Shown here one piece after another: positions 27,901-36,034 of a stretch of 54,466 nucleotides of DNA. The translations under genes were made by a program, and so were the position numbers. Source of the DNA: Planktothrix sp. FACHB-1365 (GTDB taxonomy: Bacteria; Cyanobacteriota; Cyanobacteriia; Cyanobacteriales; Microcoleaceae); contig NZ_JACJSC010000039.1 of NCBI RefSeq assembly GCF_014697575.1, positions 1 to 54,466 of the forward strand, given 5' to 3'. Below the pieces are notes generated by a model. The model did no database searches. It saw only the letters and a program-made list of their open reading frames with translations, and was not told the origin of the DNA. The number at the start of each line of letters is the position of its first letter. Within the stretch, counting starts at the first letter, position 1.

Positions 27901-30492
27901 TTGTAAAGCATCTCTCAAAGCTGGATTGGCAAATCGACCATCCGGGAAAACATAGTTAGCTTGGGTTCCCAGTTCAGCAGCCCCACCAGAGACGGTATAG
28001 AGTCCTGTTGTAGAACTGTAAGAGGCAGAAGTCGGTCGGGCTGTTGTCGGTTTGGGGTAGGCTACACCGTTATTAGATTTACCATTGGTAGTATCTTTTC
28101 CGAATCCCCCGTCAACGTCAATGCTATTTTTAGCTGTGATTCGATTTGTTGGATCATAGTAACTACTAACACAAGCAATCGGTTGTTGATCGGTATCGGT
28201 GGGAGGATCAAAGGCATCTGAGGAATAGTGATAAACCACTGATGCCCGCATTCGTAGATCCCCTTTAGCATATTGGGGAGTATTGGGATCAATCGTTGGA
28301 GTTTTAGCCGCAGGTAAAGTGGTCGGTAAAGCAACCCAACTGTCAGATCCACTATTGTCATAAACTTTAACTCCAGTTACACCCGTCACCGGAGACATGG
28401 GCATGGTATCGGGCCAGACAATGGGAAAAGTTTCCGTTGCTGATGTGGCAGGATCATCATAGGTATCAACAGTTGAAGCCCATCGGGGTCGTGGTAAAAA
28501 TGAGTTTCTCGGTTCATACACTCCTGCACCCGTGATCACTCGTAACCCGCCAATAGAATCTAGTGGAGCTTTGGGTTTTTGGGCTGCGGCTTTTTCCCAA
28601 TAACCGTCTCGTTTGGTATCTCCTAAGTTGGGTAAAGCTTTAACTTGGGTGCTGCGAGTTCGAGCCACCGTATTCGGGTCAGTCCATTTTTCCGTACCAA
28701 CAGGGAGGTTTCCTGCCGTTTTCCAAGGGGGATTGATAGTTGAATCGTACTTAAGGGCAGGTAAGTTATTCCCCGCGATGACGCGATCGCCCAAATAGTT
28801 TTCTTTTCCATTTGTCTTCTGAGTCTCCGGTTCGGTTTGCTGGAGTTGACCAGAAAGAAACGTCACACCAGAGGTACTTCCTGTTCCGGCTGCGTTAGTC
28901 GGCAACATCCAAGTATCTGTGGCGGGTCTTAAACCTTCTGTTCCTAATCCTGTTACCACTGCACCTTTAGCCGGAATCGTTTTATTATCTGCTTGTGTCA
29001 CTTTCCGAATACGAGCTTTGAAATAAGCCCTTAGTTCTTCTTCGCGGACTGTATCAGGTTTTAGTGTTGAATCTTCTGTTAGACGCTTTTGAACAATGGC
29101 TTCAATTGAAGGAGGCATATTAGTTGCCAAAATTTCTTTATCTCCTGTAGTTGCCCTCAAATCATCAATCAAAGCACTGAGGCGAGCTTTATAAGCAGCA
29201 TCATCATACATTGCACCGTAGACAGCAGTGTTGATCGATTGATTAGCCGTTGTAATTTTTTGAGTCGCGGTTGGGTTAGTTCCGGCTCCTTGGTACAAAT
29301 GCACCTGTACAGATTTTGAATTGACTTGATCCGTCATGCCGTTTATAACGTTACCTGCCACAATCACCTTGCCATTTTCTTCTCTATAAAAACAAGAGTT
29401 AATTCCACTAACTTGATATAATTTAAAGTCGTCGTTAACAAACGGAGAAGCGATTAAATTGCTGTTGGTAAAAATCCGCCCGTTTAAGTTAAATCCAGAC
29501 CCAGGAGTAATAATTAAATCATCTTCATAAACAACGGCATTATTAGTTAGGGGAACCCGTGAAACATCAACTTGATATTCTAAAGCTGAAAAGCTAGGAG
29601 TCCCTTGAAATTGAAGATATTTATTCGCGGGAAAAACCAGTTCATTTTGACTATTTTTAATCAGGTTAGAACCGTTAATATCTGCTTCAGTAATTGGTAC
29701 AGTTGTTGTATAAACAAAAAAAGCTTTTTTTAGGTTCCCATCTGTTCTTGACCAGCCGGAATCATCTACTAAAGTGCTTGTTCCTCCAGAGGAAAGAATT
29801 GCTTGACATTCCAGGCTCACATCAGAACTTAGAGTCATGGGCGGGGTTCGGGCATCTAAAGGGTTTCTAGTTCTATCGGTTCCAGGTTTGCGAAAGAAGA
29901 TCCCATAGTAGGTAAAACTATCAAATTTTCCATCATTATTTGTATCTACTGGAAATCGCCAAGCGGTTTGAATAGCGTCTTGATCTTCTAGTGGTTTGAA
30001 ATTCGTGCCATTCTTGACAGTTATTCCAGCGACCCCATCAACGTCATACTGAATTTGCAAGCGTTGCTCATCACCTAAATTATAAAAATCATCATTTAAA
30101 GCCCGATTTAACTCATTATCAGATGGTGTTTCTCTAGGTAAGGATTTATCGTTTCCTGATAACAAATATTTGATTTTCTCTCTAGCCCGATCCAATGCTG
30201 GGGTTGCTGCTTGTAGAACTTGTTCATCTACCCGCCGATATTGAGCCATTTTAGCCCGATCCATTGACCGGAACATAATGGTTATAGTTAATAACACCAC
30301 TACCAACAACACCATTGTCACCGTTGGCAACACAAACCCTGCCCGACCATAACGGTCATGACGGTTGATCCTAATCCAACCTCGCAGAAGCGATCGCATA
30401 GCCCCTCGTGTCATTCGTTTGACAGCGATCCGGATCGCACTGAACACAGAGAGAATCGGATTATGGAATTTGTTGTTGTGACGCTTTGACAT
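24952..30492 (-). CDS. hpsA: Hormogonium polysaccharide biosynthesis protein HpsA, with calcium-loop repeats
   Basis: A giant 1846-residue protein. A basic N-terminus leads to a prepilin-like segment at about 51-75 ('AGFVLPTVTMVLLVVVLL'), then a very long extracytoplasmic region rich in Asp/Thr/Pro. The first-gene position before hpsB/hpsC and the N-terminus fit HpsA, required for hormogonium motility. The mature N-terminus F-V-L-P-T lacks glutamate at position 5, unlike the four pseudopilins below it. Residues about 1178-1405 hold some nine DxNxDG-type calcium loops, including two 14-residue units encoded by a perfect 42-bp tandem duplication. Role: probably a cell-surface or tip component (inference). 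Confidence 0.9.
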   Translation of the reverse strand: MSKRHNNKFHNPILSVFSAIRIAVKRMTRGAMRSLLRGWIRINRHDRYGRAGFVLPTVTMVLLVVVLLTITIMFRSMDRAKMAQYRRVDEQVLQAATPALDRAREKIKYLLSGNDKSLPRETPSDNELNRALNDDFYNLGDEQRLQIQYDVDGVAGITVKNGTNFKPLEDQDAIQTAWRFPVDTNNDGKFDSFTYYGIFFRKPGTDRTRNPLDARTPPMTLSSDVSLECQAILSSGGTSTLVDDSGWSRTDGNLKKAFFVYTTTVPITEADINGSNLIKNSQNELVFPANKYLQFQGTPSFSALEYQVDVSRVPLTNNAVVYEDDLIITPGSGFNLNGRIFTNSNLIASPFVNDDFKLYQVSGINSCFYREENGKVIVAGNVINGMTDQVNSKSVQVHLYQGAGTNPTATQKITTANQSINTAVYGAMYDDAAYKARLSALIDDLRATTGDKEILATNMPPSIEAIVQKRLTEDSTLKPDTVREEELRAYFKARIRKVTQADNKTIPAKGAVVTGLGTEGLRPATDTWMLPTNAAGTGSTSGVTFLSGQLQQTEPETQKTNGKENYLGDRVIAGNNLPALKYDSTINPPWKTAGNLPVGTEKWTDPNTVARTRSTQVKALPNLGDTKRDGYWEKAAAQKPKAPLDSIGGLRVITGAGVYEPRNSFLPRPRWASTVDTYDDPATSATETFPIVWPDTMPMSPVTGVTGVKVYDNSGSDSWVALPTTLPAAKTPTIDPNTPQYAKGDLRMRASVVYHYSSDAFDPPTDTDQQPIACVSSYYDPTNRITAKNSIDVDGGFGKDTTNGKSNNGVAYPKPTTARPTSASYSSTTGLYTVSGGAAELGTQANYVFPDGRFANPALRDALQTLVDGDDLTLANQAAIDSTLCSLDILSGSITPSDTVIPHRAIREVTLLNAREVKANEPDDTSTTVDETFTLSSPPTQKAQLNARATLPLEERMPQEVRLTRIDLGALRNQEITQGVTTGPKTSGDKEYLLPFSGIIYASRDDALPDLSKQPDTLDTPADLEESAADLKLDPTRRPNGILLANGAVLKRPLPASPTVQEVVQDKGLTLVSNLPVYVQGNFNKHTQQEFTGTFSWTFADYYGRPASALNPNFACHANDPRIQAGSFKCDTGDDWRPANVLADAITLLSDNFRFGYRDEGDFDLRNNAGSPIIKGYDLNGDGIISATAGYDLNGDGIISATAGYDFNRNGKIDDTDPTVDEATYNLDLNKDEDKTDTELKETDVLFMGRIGHDLNGNGTISALDPAGDETKYGFDLNGDGHKTDTAVKETEVNFVMKYDETKYNFDFNGDGDKTDTAILETDADFKFIATKVAETLFLPAAFDETKYGIDLNGDGDKTDTAVLETDIAITAKMARQLNGFLNNDYAINGLSSGGTGRFDIDSDGTIAATEATPTDENYRSTTGTILNSSYFNNFVTPVQRRLDTEKNSTTGAPKPNTNDPKEFLTEICLKLPVSACGTGDWSVIAFGGSVIPTRNLDNTVVPVASLLSGTTATPPAVQYQRFPRRVAFQRNPSNQLILNSNLPTPLGVTAAGDITNVFANIRNNQNNTLWFQTRNGANRNTNGANPLWYYNPTAPNTSVSTFAGLENTQPLLVPILQIHATNSTTISTATETTAAKIFPVGDEVKASSRWVIQAATTEFNLVMATGDIPARPVDNNGGLQNLPRFLENWQFSEEQTATIAGAFIQTNRSSYASAPYYSVVDNNATYPYAKRPPGMFGNSGDYASKYRNFAASGKIGYFLPPKREWGFDVGLLSQPPDLFAQKFSLTDDTLEPDEYFREVSRDDEWVTALLCSKVAPLPTATSGTISTTKAIPSQVCDAKYGGQVL
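26878..26961. repeat. Perfect 42-bp tandem duplication inside hpsA
   Basis: Copies at 26878-26919 and 26920-26961 are identical and keep the frame. Each encodes one DLNGDGIISATAGY unit (residues 1178-1191 and 1192-1205). The identity at synonymous sites points to a very recent duplication. Confidence 0.93.
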
Positions 30493-30937
30493 AGATGCCT
30501 ACCTAACCTTTTGTTGGAATGGTTGTGCTGGCTAATAAAGGATTCTTAAAAGTTCACAGTTACCTGTGGGAGTTGAGACAATATGCCTCAAACTCAAATT
30601 TAAGTCGATTTATAAACAGATTAAAATTTATTAAGACGAGAAAAACTCCCTATCTTTAGTTGTAGCATTCCTCCCCCTAAAATCACCTTGGTAAAAATAC
30701 GGGTTTTTTAGAGTTCAGTTTGGTTGAAATCTTACCGATTGCCACGTTCTCCAGATGCTCACCCTTTTATAAAATAACGCTTTTAGCTTGATTGGGACTG
30801 TAAATTATCACTGATTTGTTGTGTTTGTTATCACACTCCCCATCATCAAAGACCCCTGGAGGGACTCTCCTCTATTTTTTAGAATACCCAAAGAATTAGG
30901 AAAAGCGATCGCAGAAGCCAAAAATTAAGACATTGCA
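30493..30937. other. Upstream region of the hps operon
   Basis: This 445-base AT-rich spacer should hold the promoter of hpsA. No clear sigma-70 boxes are recognised. A HIP1 site lies near 30905. A short open run (about 30875-30928) encoding 'PKELGKAIAEAKN' has no start or context and is not called. Confidence 0.5.
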
Positions 30938-30968
30938 AAAATAACCCCCCAGTTGTTGCGGGGGGGGT
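30938..30968 (-). terminator. rpmB terminator
   Basis: A C6 run (30945-30950) pairs with the G run (30960-30967). On the minus strand the stem is followed by TTATTTTTG. It lies about 28 bases after the rpmB stop. Confidence 0.8.
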
Positions 30969-30995
30969 AAGGAAATCATTGCTATTTTGCCTGAG

Positions 30996-31232
30996 TTAAA
31001 ATTTATTCAAATCAATTCCGGCTTTCTTGGCCATTGCTTGTAACCCTTTGAGTTCAATGGTTTTAATTGCTTTTGTAGATAGTTTCAATCTAACCCAGCG
31101 TTTGCCTTGGGGCCACCAAATCCGCTTCCATTGTAAATTCGCTTCTTGTAACTTGTGGGTACGACGGTGGGAGTGAGACACAGCCATTCCGTTATTGGCT
31201 CTCTTTCCCGTTAACTGACAAATCCGAGACAT
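30996..31232 (-). CDS. rpmB: 50S ribosomal protein L28
   Basis: A 78-residue basic ribosomal protein. '[37 protein letters not shown]' is split here only for length; the pattern 'CQLTGK..N.G..VSHS..RT' is the L28 signature. TGGAG precedes the ATG by 7 bases. It is monocistronic with its own terminator, the usual state in cyanobacteria. The first 'CxLTGK' keeps one cysteine only, so no zinc site is formed. Confidence 0.97.
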   Translation of the reverse strand: MSRICQLTGKRANNGMAVSHSHRRTHKLQEANLQWKRIWWPQGKRWVRLKLSTKAIKTIELKGLQAMAKKAGIDLNKF

Positions 31233-31667
31233 AATTAACTCCAGTTTAGTATTTTCTCAAAAGTCCAAACCTTTATTATACAGAGTTTTCGTCCCTATCA
31301 ACTCGTCGGCTGAAAAGTCCTTTGATTTTACCTTGAGTTTTAGATCCCCCCTAACCCCCCTTGGGAAGGGGGGAACCGGATTCTACAGTCCCTACAAGGA
31401 CAATCTATCATCTTAAAGTTTCCCTTTTTAAGGGGGATTTGGGCACAATTTTTAACCTCAAAGTCCCCCTTTTTAAGGGGGATTTAGGGGGATCTATCCA
31501 AAAGGGATTTAGGGGCAATTTTTCGTCTCAAAGTCCCCCTTTTTAAGGGGGATTTAGGGGGATCTATCCAAAAGGGATTTAGGGGCAATTTTTCGTCTCA
31601 AAGTCCCCCTTTTTAAGGGATTTAGGGGGATCTATCCGAAGATATAATCAGGGTTTTTACTGTTATC
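31233..31667. other. Spacer with CCCCCTTTTTAAGGGGG repeats
   Basis: No gene is seen between rpmB and htpG. Most of the stretch is built from copies of a CCCCCTTTTTAAGGGGGATTT motif, three of them in a 70-bp tandem arrangement. A 61-codon frame at 31361 is a by-product of the repeat. Confidence 0.8.
31461..31638. repeat. 70-bp tandem repeat containing a CCCCCTT/AAGGGGG palindrome
   Basis: Units start at 31461, 31531 and 31601 (third truncated at about 31638). The first two agree over the full 70 bases where compared. Each holds CCCCCTTTTTAAGGGGG followed by ATTTAGGGGGATC. Degenerate copies precede at 31350-31370 and 31420-31440. It is not a CRISPR, because the units abut without unique spacers. 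Confidence 0.9.
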
Positions 31668-33647
31668 TTAATTAGACGTTAACCGCGTCAACACTTGGTT
31701 AGAACGTTCTACAAAGTCCTTCATCCCCTCCCCATCAAAGCCTTTTTGAGCAATTAACGCTAAGTCATAGACATGATGACAAATCATTTTAGCTAATTCC
31801 GCCGAAGGAGACTCGCCACCCTCTTGAATAATTGCTCCTTGACTCAAATTAACTAAATTTTGAATCAACGGATGGGCGGTATTAATTAACAGAATATGTT
31901 CTTCGGGAAATTCCGCTTTTTGTTGTTGAATTAAGGCGGTCATATCCTGTAACCGTCGCATAAATTCCGGTAATAACACCATTGCGGGGGGTGTATTTTC
32001 CGATTTTAAAGATTCAGTCCGAATCGTTAATTTCGGTTTATTTAAGGCTGCGGTAAATAAATCTTTAATTTCTTCGCTGCGGGTTTTATTGGTTTTGGGG
32101 TCAACAATTTCGCTGTTGTTATCCTTATCAATTAAATTGTCATCCAGTTCCGCATCCACCCGTGAGAATTTAACATCCGTATGTTCCCGTTCTAAGAAAC
32201 TAATAAAATGACTATCAATAAAGGAATCTAAGAACAGAACTTCTAACCCTTGGCTAGTGTGTAACTGGATATAGGTGGCTTGAGTGGTTTCATCAGTACA
32301 ATAAAACACCCGGTTTTCATGGCGTTGTTTATTACGTTCAAGATACTCGCTTAAGGTGGTGTAATAACGTCCTTTTTCATCGGTATTTTCAGGGGTTTGG
32401 GAGGCGACATCCTGCCAAACATCTCCGGCTTCCGTTTGTACCTGTACTTCAACAGCTTTTTCTTCGGTGTTGGGAGTTTCTGGAGTGTAGGTTGTCCGGT
32501 AAATCAGAATATCCTCAACTTGTTTTTTAAACTTATCATCGTTGAGGGAACCAAACTTAACAAAAGTCCCGATATCTTGCCAACAGCGAATATATTCTTT
32601 GCGGTTATCCCGATACAATTCTTTGAGACGGTCTGCAACTTTTTTCGCTACATAGTCAGCAATTTTGCGGACAGTGCGGTTCGTTTGTAGGGCACTACGG
32701 GAAATATTAAGGGGAATATCGGTACTATCAATTACCCCCCGTAAAGGCATTAAGAATTTGGGGATAATATCTTCACAGTGGTCACTAACAAAGACTTGAT
32801 TACAGAAGAGTTTAATATTGCCTTGGGTAACATCAACATCCGGTTTGAGTTTAGGAAAATAAAGAATCCCATTGACAATAAAAGGATAGTCCGTATTCAG
32901 ATGTACCCACAGTAAGGGTTCTTCTTGGAAGGGATAAAGATAGCGATAAAGTTCTAAATAATCTTCTTGGGTTAAATTATTAGGAGATTCCCGCCAAGGT
33001 GCTTTTTGACGGTTAATGGTTTCGCCCTCCAATTTAATGGGGACGGGCATAAAATCACAATAGGTTTTAATTAATTGACGAATGCGGGATGTTTCTAAAT
33101 ATTCGGTTTCTTCATCCATCAACGTTAGGGTGATGGTGGTTCCCCGTTGAATGCGGCCAGAGTCTTCGAGTTGAAACACCGGAGAACCATCGCACCTCCA
33201 GTGCACCGCTTGGGCTCCGTCTTGGTAGGAGAGGGTATCAATTTCGACTTGACGGGCGACCATGAAGGAAGAGTAGAACCCTAAGCCAAAATGACCGATG
33301 ATAGATTGGTCGGAATTGGCTTTATATTTTTCGACAAATTCTTCGGCGCTGGAAAAGGCGACTTGGTTAATATATTTTTTCACCTCGTCGGCGGTCATCC
33401 CGATGCCATTATCGGTCACGGAGAGGGTTTTATTATCTTTATCGACGGTAATGGTGATTTCAGGTTCGCCAATATCCCCGGAGTATTCCCCAGACCGGGA
33501 CACCATTTTCAGTTTAGCGATGGCGTCAACGGCGTTAGAAACGAGTTCCCGCAGGAAGACTTCATGGTCGGTGTAGAGGGATTTTTTGATAATCGGGAAG
33601 ATGTTCTCGGTATGGATGGTAATCGTTCCCTGTTCAAGTACGGTCAT
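31668..33647 (-). CDS. htpG: Molecular chaperone HtpG (Hsp90)
   Basis: A 659-residue ATP-dependent chaperone of the GHKL superfamily. The ATP site shows 'FLRELVSNAVDAI' (catalytic glutamate and magnesium asparagine), 'DNGIGMT' and 'GHFGLGFYSSFMVA'. The middle domain has 'RGVIDSTDIPLNISRSALQTN', with the arginine that contacts ATP. The C-terminal dimerisation domain follows, without the eukaryotic MEEVD tail. In cyanobacteria HtpG helps stabilise phycobilisome linkers and tetrapyrrole enzymes under heat and light stress. No CIRCE is seen upstream. Confidence 0.97.
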   Translation of the reverse strand: MTVLEQGTITIHTENIFPIIKKSLYTDHEVFLRELVSNAVDAIAKLKMVSRSGEYSGDIGEPEITITVDKDNKTLSVTDNGIGMTADEVKKYINQVAFSSAEEFVEKYKANSDQSIIGHFGLGFYSSFMVARQVEIDTLSYQDGAQAVHWRCDGSPVFQLEDSGRIQRGTTITLTLMDEETEYLETSRIRQLIKTYCDFMPVPIKLEGETINRQKAPWRESPNNLTQEDYLELYRYLYPFQEEPLLWVHLNTDYPFIVNGILYFPKLKPDVDVTQGNIKLFCNQVFVSDHCEDIIPKFLMPLRGVIDSTDIPLNISRSALQTNRTVRKIADYVAKKVADRLKELYRDNRKEYIRCWQDIGTFVKFGSLNDDKFKKQVEDILIYRTTYTPETPNTEEKAVEVQVQTEAGDVWQDVASQTPENTDEKGRYYTTLSEYLERNKQRHENRVFYCTDETTQATYIQLHTSQGLEVLFLDSFIDSHFISFLEREHTDVKFSRVDAELDDNLIDKDNNSEIVDPKTNKTRSEEIKDLFTAALNKPKLTIRTESLKSENTPPAMVLLPEFMRRLQDMTALIQQQKAEFPEEHILLINTAHPLIQNLVNLSQGAIIQEGGESPSAELAKMICHHVYDLALIAQKGFDGEGMKDFVERSNQVLTRLTSN

Positions 33648-33790
33648 AGTGATGTGAGGTTATCTATAAAATTAGGGTTGTATTTTTAGATTGTGTGCGA
33701 TCGCGGTTCCTTTACTAGGGATGGATGACCCCCCAAAGGTTGATTCGGATTTCCGTATATCTGACCCATTTAAGATGTAAAAGTACACTG

Positions 33791-34633
33791 TTAGATTGTC
33801 TCAATTGTGTCTAAGTTAACCGCAGACAAGCGACTTAAGATATAGTGCTGTTGATCAGCATCAAATAATTCATAGAACTTGGTTGATGTAGTTTGTCGAA
33901 TTTCTTGACTAATCACTGTTCTTCCTGCCTCTTCCATGCTTAATTTTTTAGCTACTATGCTATAATCCAGTAGCATTTTATCATCAAATTCCACATCAAT
34001 AAAATCACAAAGTTTTTCAAGTACAACGATTGTGTCATTGACTAAGTTTTCATATTTAACACAAATATGATTCTGCTTGGATAAATAAATTTGACTAATT
34101 TCTACAGCTTCTACCCAACGCTGGATACACTGATCGATATTTAACCCTCCTCCCCACCATTTAGGATATTTATGGGATACTTCATATAATGAAGCAACGA
34201 CATCTGAGCCATTTCTGATTAAATGAATAATTTTTGCGTTGGGTAAGACTTTTTCGATATATTCTATGTTATATATATGTTCTGGGGTTTTTTCTATCCA
34301 GACTATTGCTCCTTGTTCCCAGGCTAGATTATTTAAAATTTTGATAAACTTACGAGTGTATAATATCCTTAAAGGGATTTTAGGAAGAAGTTGGACAACT
34401 TCAGGAAGGTTCATATCTTCTCTAAAAAATTTGTAGAGCCAGGGTTTTAACTCACGAGCGATTAAACCCAATTTTTGCCTACGAGATGTTTTTGCAGGCA
34501 TGAGAAATTGAAAAAATTTTGTTTCAGGGAAAGAAGCAATTTTAGGGTTTGCTGCTAATAAGCTTTGTAAAAGAGTTGTACCTGAACGTGGACACCCTAC
34601 AAGAAAAACAGGACGTATGGATGAGCTTTTCAT
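33791..34633 (-). CDS. Sulfotransferase (PAPS-dependent)
   Basis: A 280-residue soluble enzyme. The 5'-phosphosulfate loop is 'GCPRSGTTLLQSLL' (residues 13-26), and the 3'-phosphate site is the arginine/serine pair in 'LIRNGSDVVASLYE'. These identify it as a PAPS-using sulfotransferase. AAGGAG stands 9 bases before the ATG. It sits at the edge of a glycosyltransferase cluster, so sulfation of an exopolysaccharide is the most likely job; protein or lipid sulfation cannot be excluded. Between it and the next glycosyltransferase lies a decayed tnpB. Confidence 0.88.
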   Translation of the reverse strand: MKSSSIRPVFLVGCPRSGTTLLQSLLAANPKIASFPETKFFQFLMPAKTSRRQKLGLIARELKPWLYKFFREDMNLPEVVQLLPKIPLRILYTRKFIKILNNLAWEQGAIVWIEKTPEHIYNIEYIEKVLPNAKIIHLIRNGSDVVASLYEVSHKYPKWWGGGLNIDQCIQRWVEAVEISQIYLSKQNHICVKYENLVNDTIVVLEKLCDFIDVEFDDKMLLDYSIVAKKLSMEEAGRTVISQEIRQTTSTKFYELFDADQQHYILSRLSAVNLDTIETI

Positions 34634-34759
34634 AACTTGATTCTCCTTGGGTTATCAGAAAAATGGGTTTAAAACCCCTAACTTCTAGTTAGGCTTTTTA
34701 TTAGGTTGTCCGTTAGCGTCTGATTGTGATATCATGCCATAAGGTGAACAAAAAAAACA

Positions 34760-35038
34760 ATGAAATCAAGATATCGTTACAGAATTTACCCAACCACCCA
34801 ACAAAAGACACTAACGATTTCTTTCATAAACTGTCAACTAAGATTATTCGTGAGAATCAAACAATAGTTTTGGAAGATTTGAATGTTTCAGGAATGATCA
34901 AAAATTGCAAATTGTCCCGTACCCCCCAAACCTGCCGTACACGGGAGGCTTGGGGGGAGTGATTTAGGCTGGCAGTATTTTAGAACTATGTTGGAGGCTA
35001 AATCGGTAATGTACGGGCGTGATCCTGATATACATTAG
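34760..35038 (+). pseudogene. tnpB: Decayed tnpB (IS605 family)
   Basis: Three pieces of a TnpB survive in order but in different frames. 'MKSRYRYRIYPTTQQKT' (34760-34810) is the N-terminus. 'DFFHKLSTKIIRENQTIVLEDLNVSGM' (about 34811-34905) is the RuvC glutamate region. 'DLGWQYFRTMLEAKSVMYGRD' (about 34962-35035) is the start of the C-terminal part. Roughly 180 residues are missing between the first two. A hairpin (34922-34957) interrupts the rest. It is not related closely to the intact tnpB at 18468, judged by the N-terminus. Confidence 0.85.
34922..34957. repeat. 12-bp palindrome inserted in the tnpB remnant
   Basis: CCCCCCAAACCT (34922-34933) and AGGCTTGGGGGG (34946-34957) are inverted with one mismatch. 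It interrupts TnpB homology between the 'VSGM' and 'DLGW' segments, so it looks like an inserted palindromic element. Confidence 0.7.
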
Positions 35039-35050
35039 AGGTTAGTTAAT

Positions 35051-36034
35051 ATGGGATCAATTTCTGTGGTTATTCCAGTATATAATGGAGAAAAAACAAT
35101 TCGACAAACGATTGAATCTGTATGCAATCAAACTTTTTCTGATTTTGAATTAATTGTTATTAATGATGGTTCAACGGATTCAACATTAGAGATAGTTCAC
35201 AAGATTGCTGACCCACGTTTAAAGGTTTTTTCTTATGCTAATGCCAATCAAGCTGCGAGTCGTAATCGAGGAATTGAAAAAGCAACAGGTGAATATATTG
35301 CTTTTTTAGATGCTGACGATTTATGGACACCTGATAAACTTGAAAGTCAAATCAATATGCTAAAAAATAATTCAACGGCTGCTGTTGCCTATAGTTGGAC
35401 AAATTGTATTGATGAATTGAATCAATTTTTACACCCAGGAACTCGTGCAAATTTTTCAGGAAATGTTTATCAAAATTTACTCTTAGCTGATTTTATTTCT
35501 AATGGTTCTAATGCTTTAATCCGAAAACAAGCATTAGAAGACGTGGGCGTTTTTAATGTGGAACTTCCTCCCGCAGAAGATTGGGATTTATGGCTAAGAT
35601 TAGCCCACCGTTATCCCTTTGTTGTTGTTCCTCAACCTCAAGTTTTCTATCGTCAATCTCATCAATCTAGTTCTTCTAACTTAGTCAAACAAGAAACAGC
35701 AATGTTAAAGGTACTTGAACAAGCTTTTAATCAAGTACCAGAGGATTTTAAACCTCTAAAATCTATTAGTCTTGCTAATACTTATAAATATCTAACTTTC
35801 AAAAGTTTACAAGCTCAACCATCCCGCAAAACAGCTTTAAAAACTCTGCAATTCTTGAGAAATGCTATAGAATATGATTCTAGTTTACTGAGAAGTAAAG
35901 TAATGCTAAAAATAGTATTAAAAATAGCAATTATGAGCTTATTTTCACCTAAAAATGCTGAAAAATTATTAAGCTATGTTCAAACTGTTCTGAACACAAA
36001 TACCTTACTCGGTTATATCAAACTGAATCCCTGA
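35051..36034 (+). CDS. Family-2 glycosyltransferase
   Basis: A 327-residue GT-A enzyme. 'SVVIPVYNGEKTIRQTIESV' (residues 4-23) opens the nucleotide-binding domain, 'INDGSTDST' follows, and 'FLDADDLW' is the DxD-like metal motif. 'PPAEDWDLWLRLAHRY' carries the catalytic-base ED. There are no membrane helices. GAGG lies nine bases before the ATG. Its 3' end overlaps the convergent glycosyltransferase gene by 30 bases. It is part of the 33.8-39.9 kb exopolysaccharide cluster. Donor and acceptor sugars cannot be inferred. Confidence 0.92.
   Translation: MGSISVVIPVYNGEKTIRQTIESVCNQTFSDFELIVINDGSTDSTLEIVHKIADPRLKVFSYANANQAASRNRGIEKATGEYIAFLDADDLWTPDKLESQINMLKNNSTAAVAYSWTNCIDELNQFLHPGTRANFSGNVYQNLLLADFISNGSNALIRKQALEDVGVFNVELPPAEDWDLWLRLAHRYPFVVVPQPQVFYRQSHQSSSSNLVKQETAMLKVLEQAFNQVPEDFKPLKSISLANTYKYLTFKSLQAQPSRKTALKTLQFLRNAIEYDSSLLRSKVMLKIVLKIAIMSLFSPKNAEKLLSYVQTVLNTNTLLGYIKLNP

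Noticed and set aside
30875-30928. Short run encoding PKELGKAIAEAKN, considered as a TatA remnant
   Set aside because: It is too short, has no start codon and lacks the TatA membrane helix.
31461-31638. Possible CRISPR array
   Set aside because: Units of 70 bp abut directly with no unique spacers, and no cas genes are present.
34726-34962. 78-codon open frame as a real gene
   Set aside because: Its middle is the RuvC glutamate region of a broken TnpB; the start and end are out of frame with the rest, so it is scored as pseudogene.
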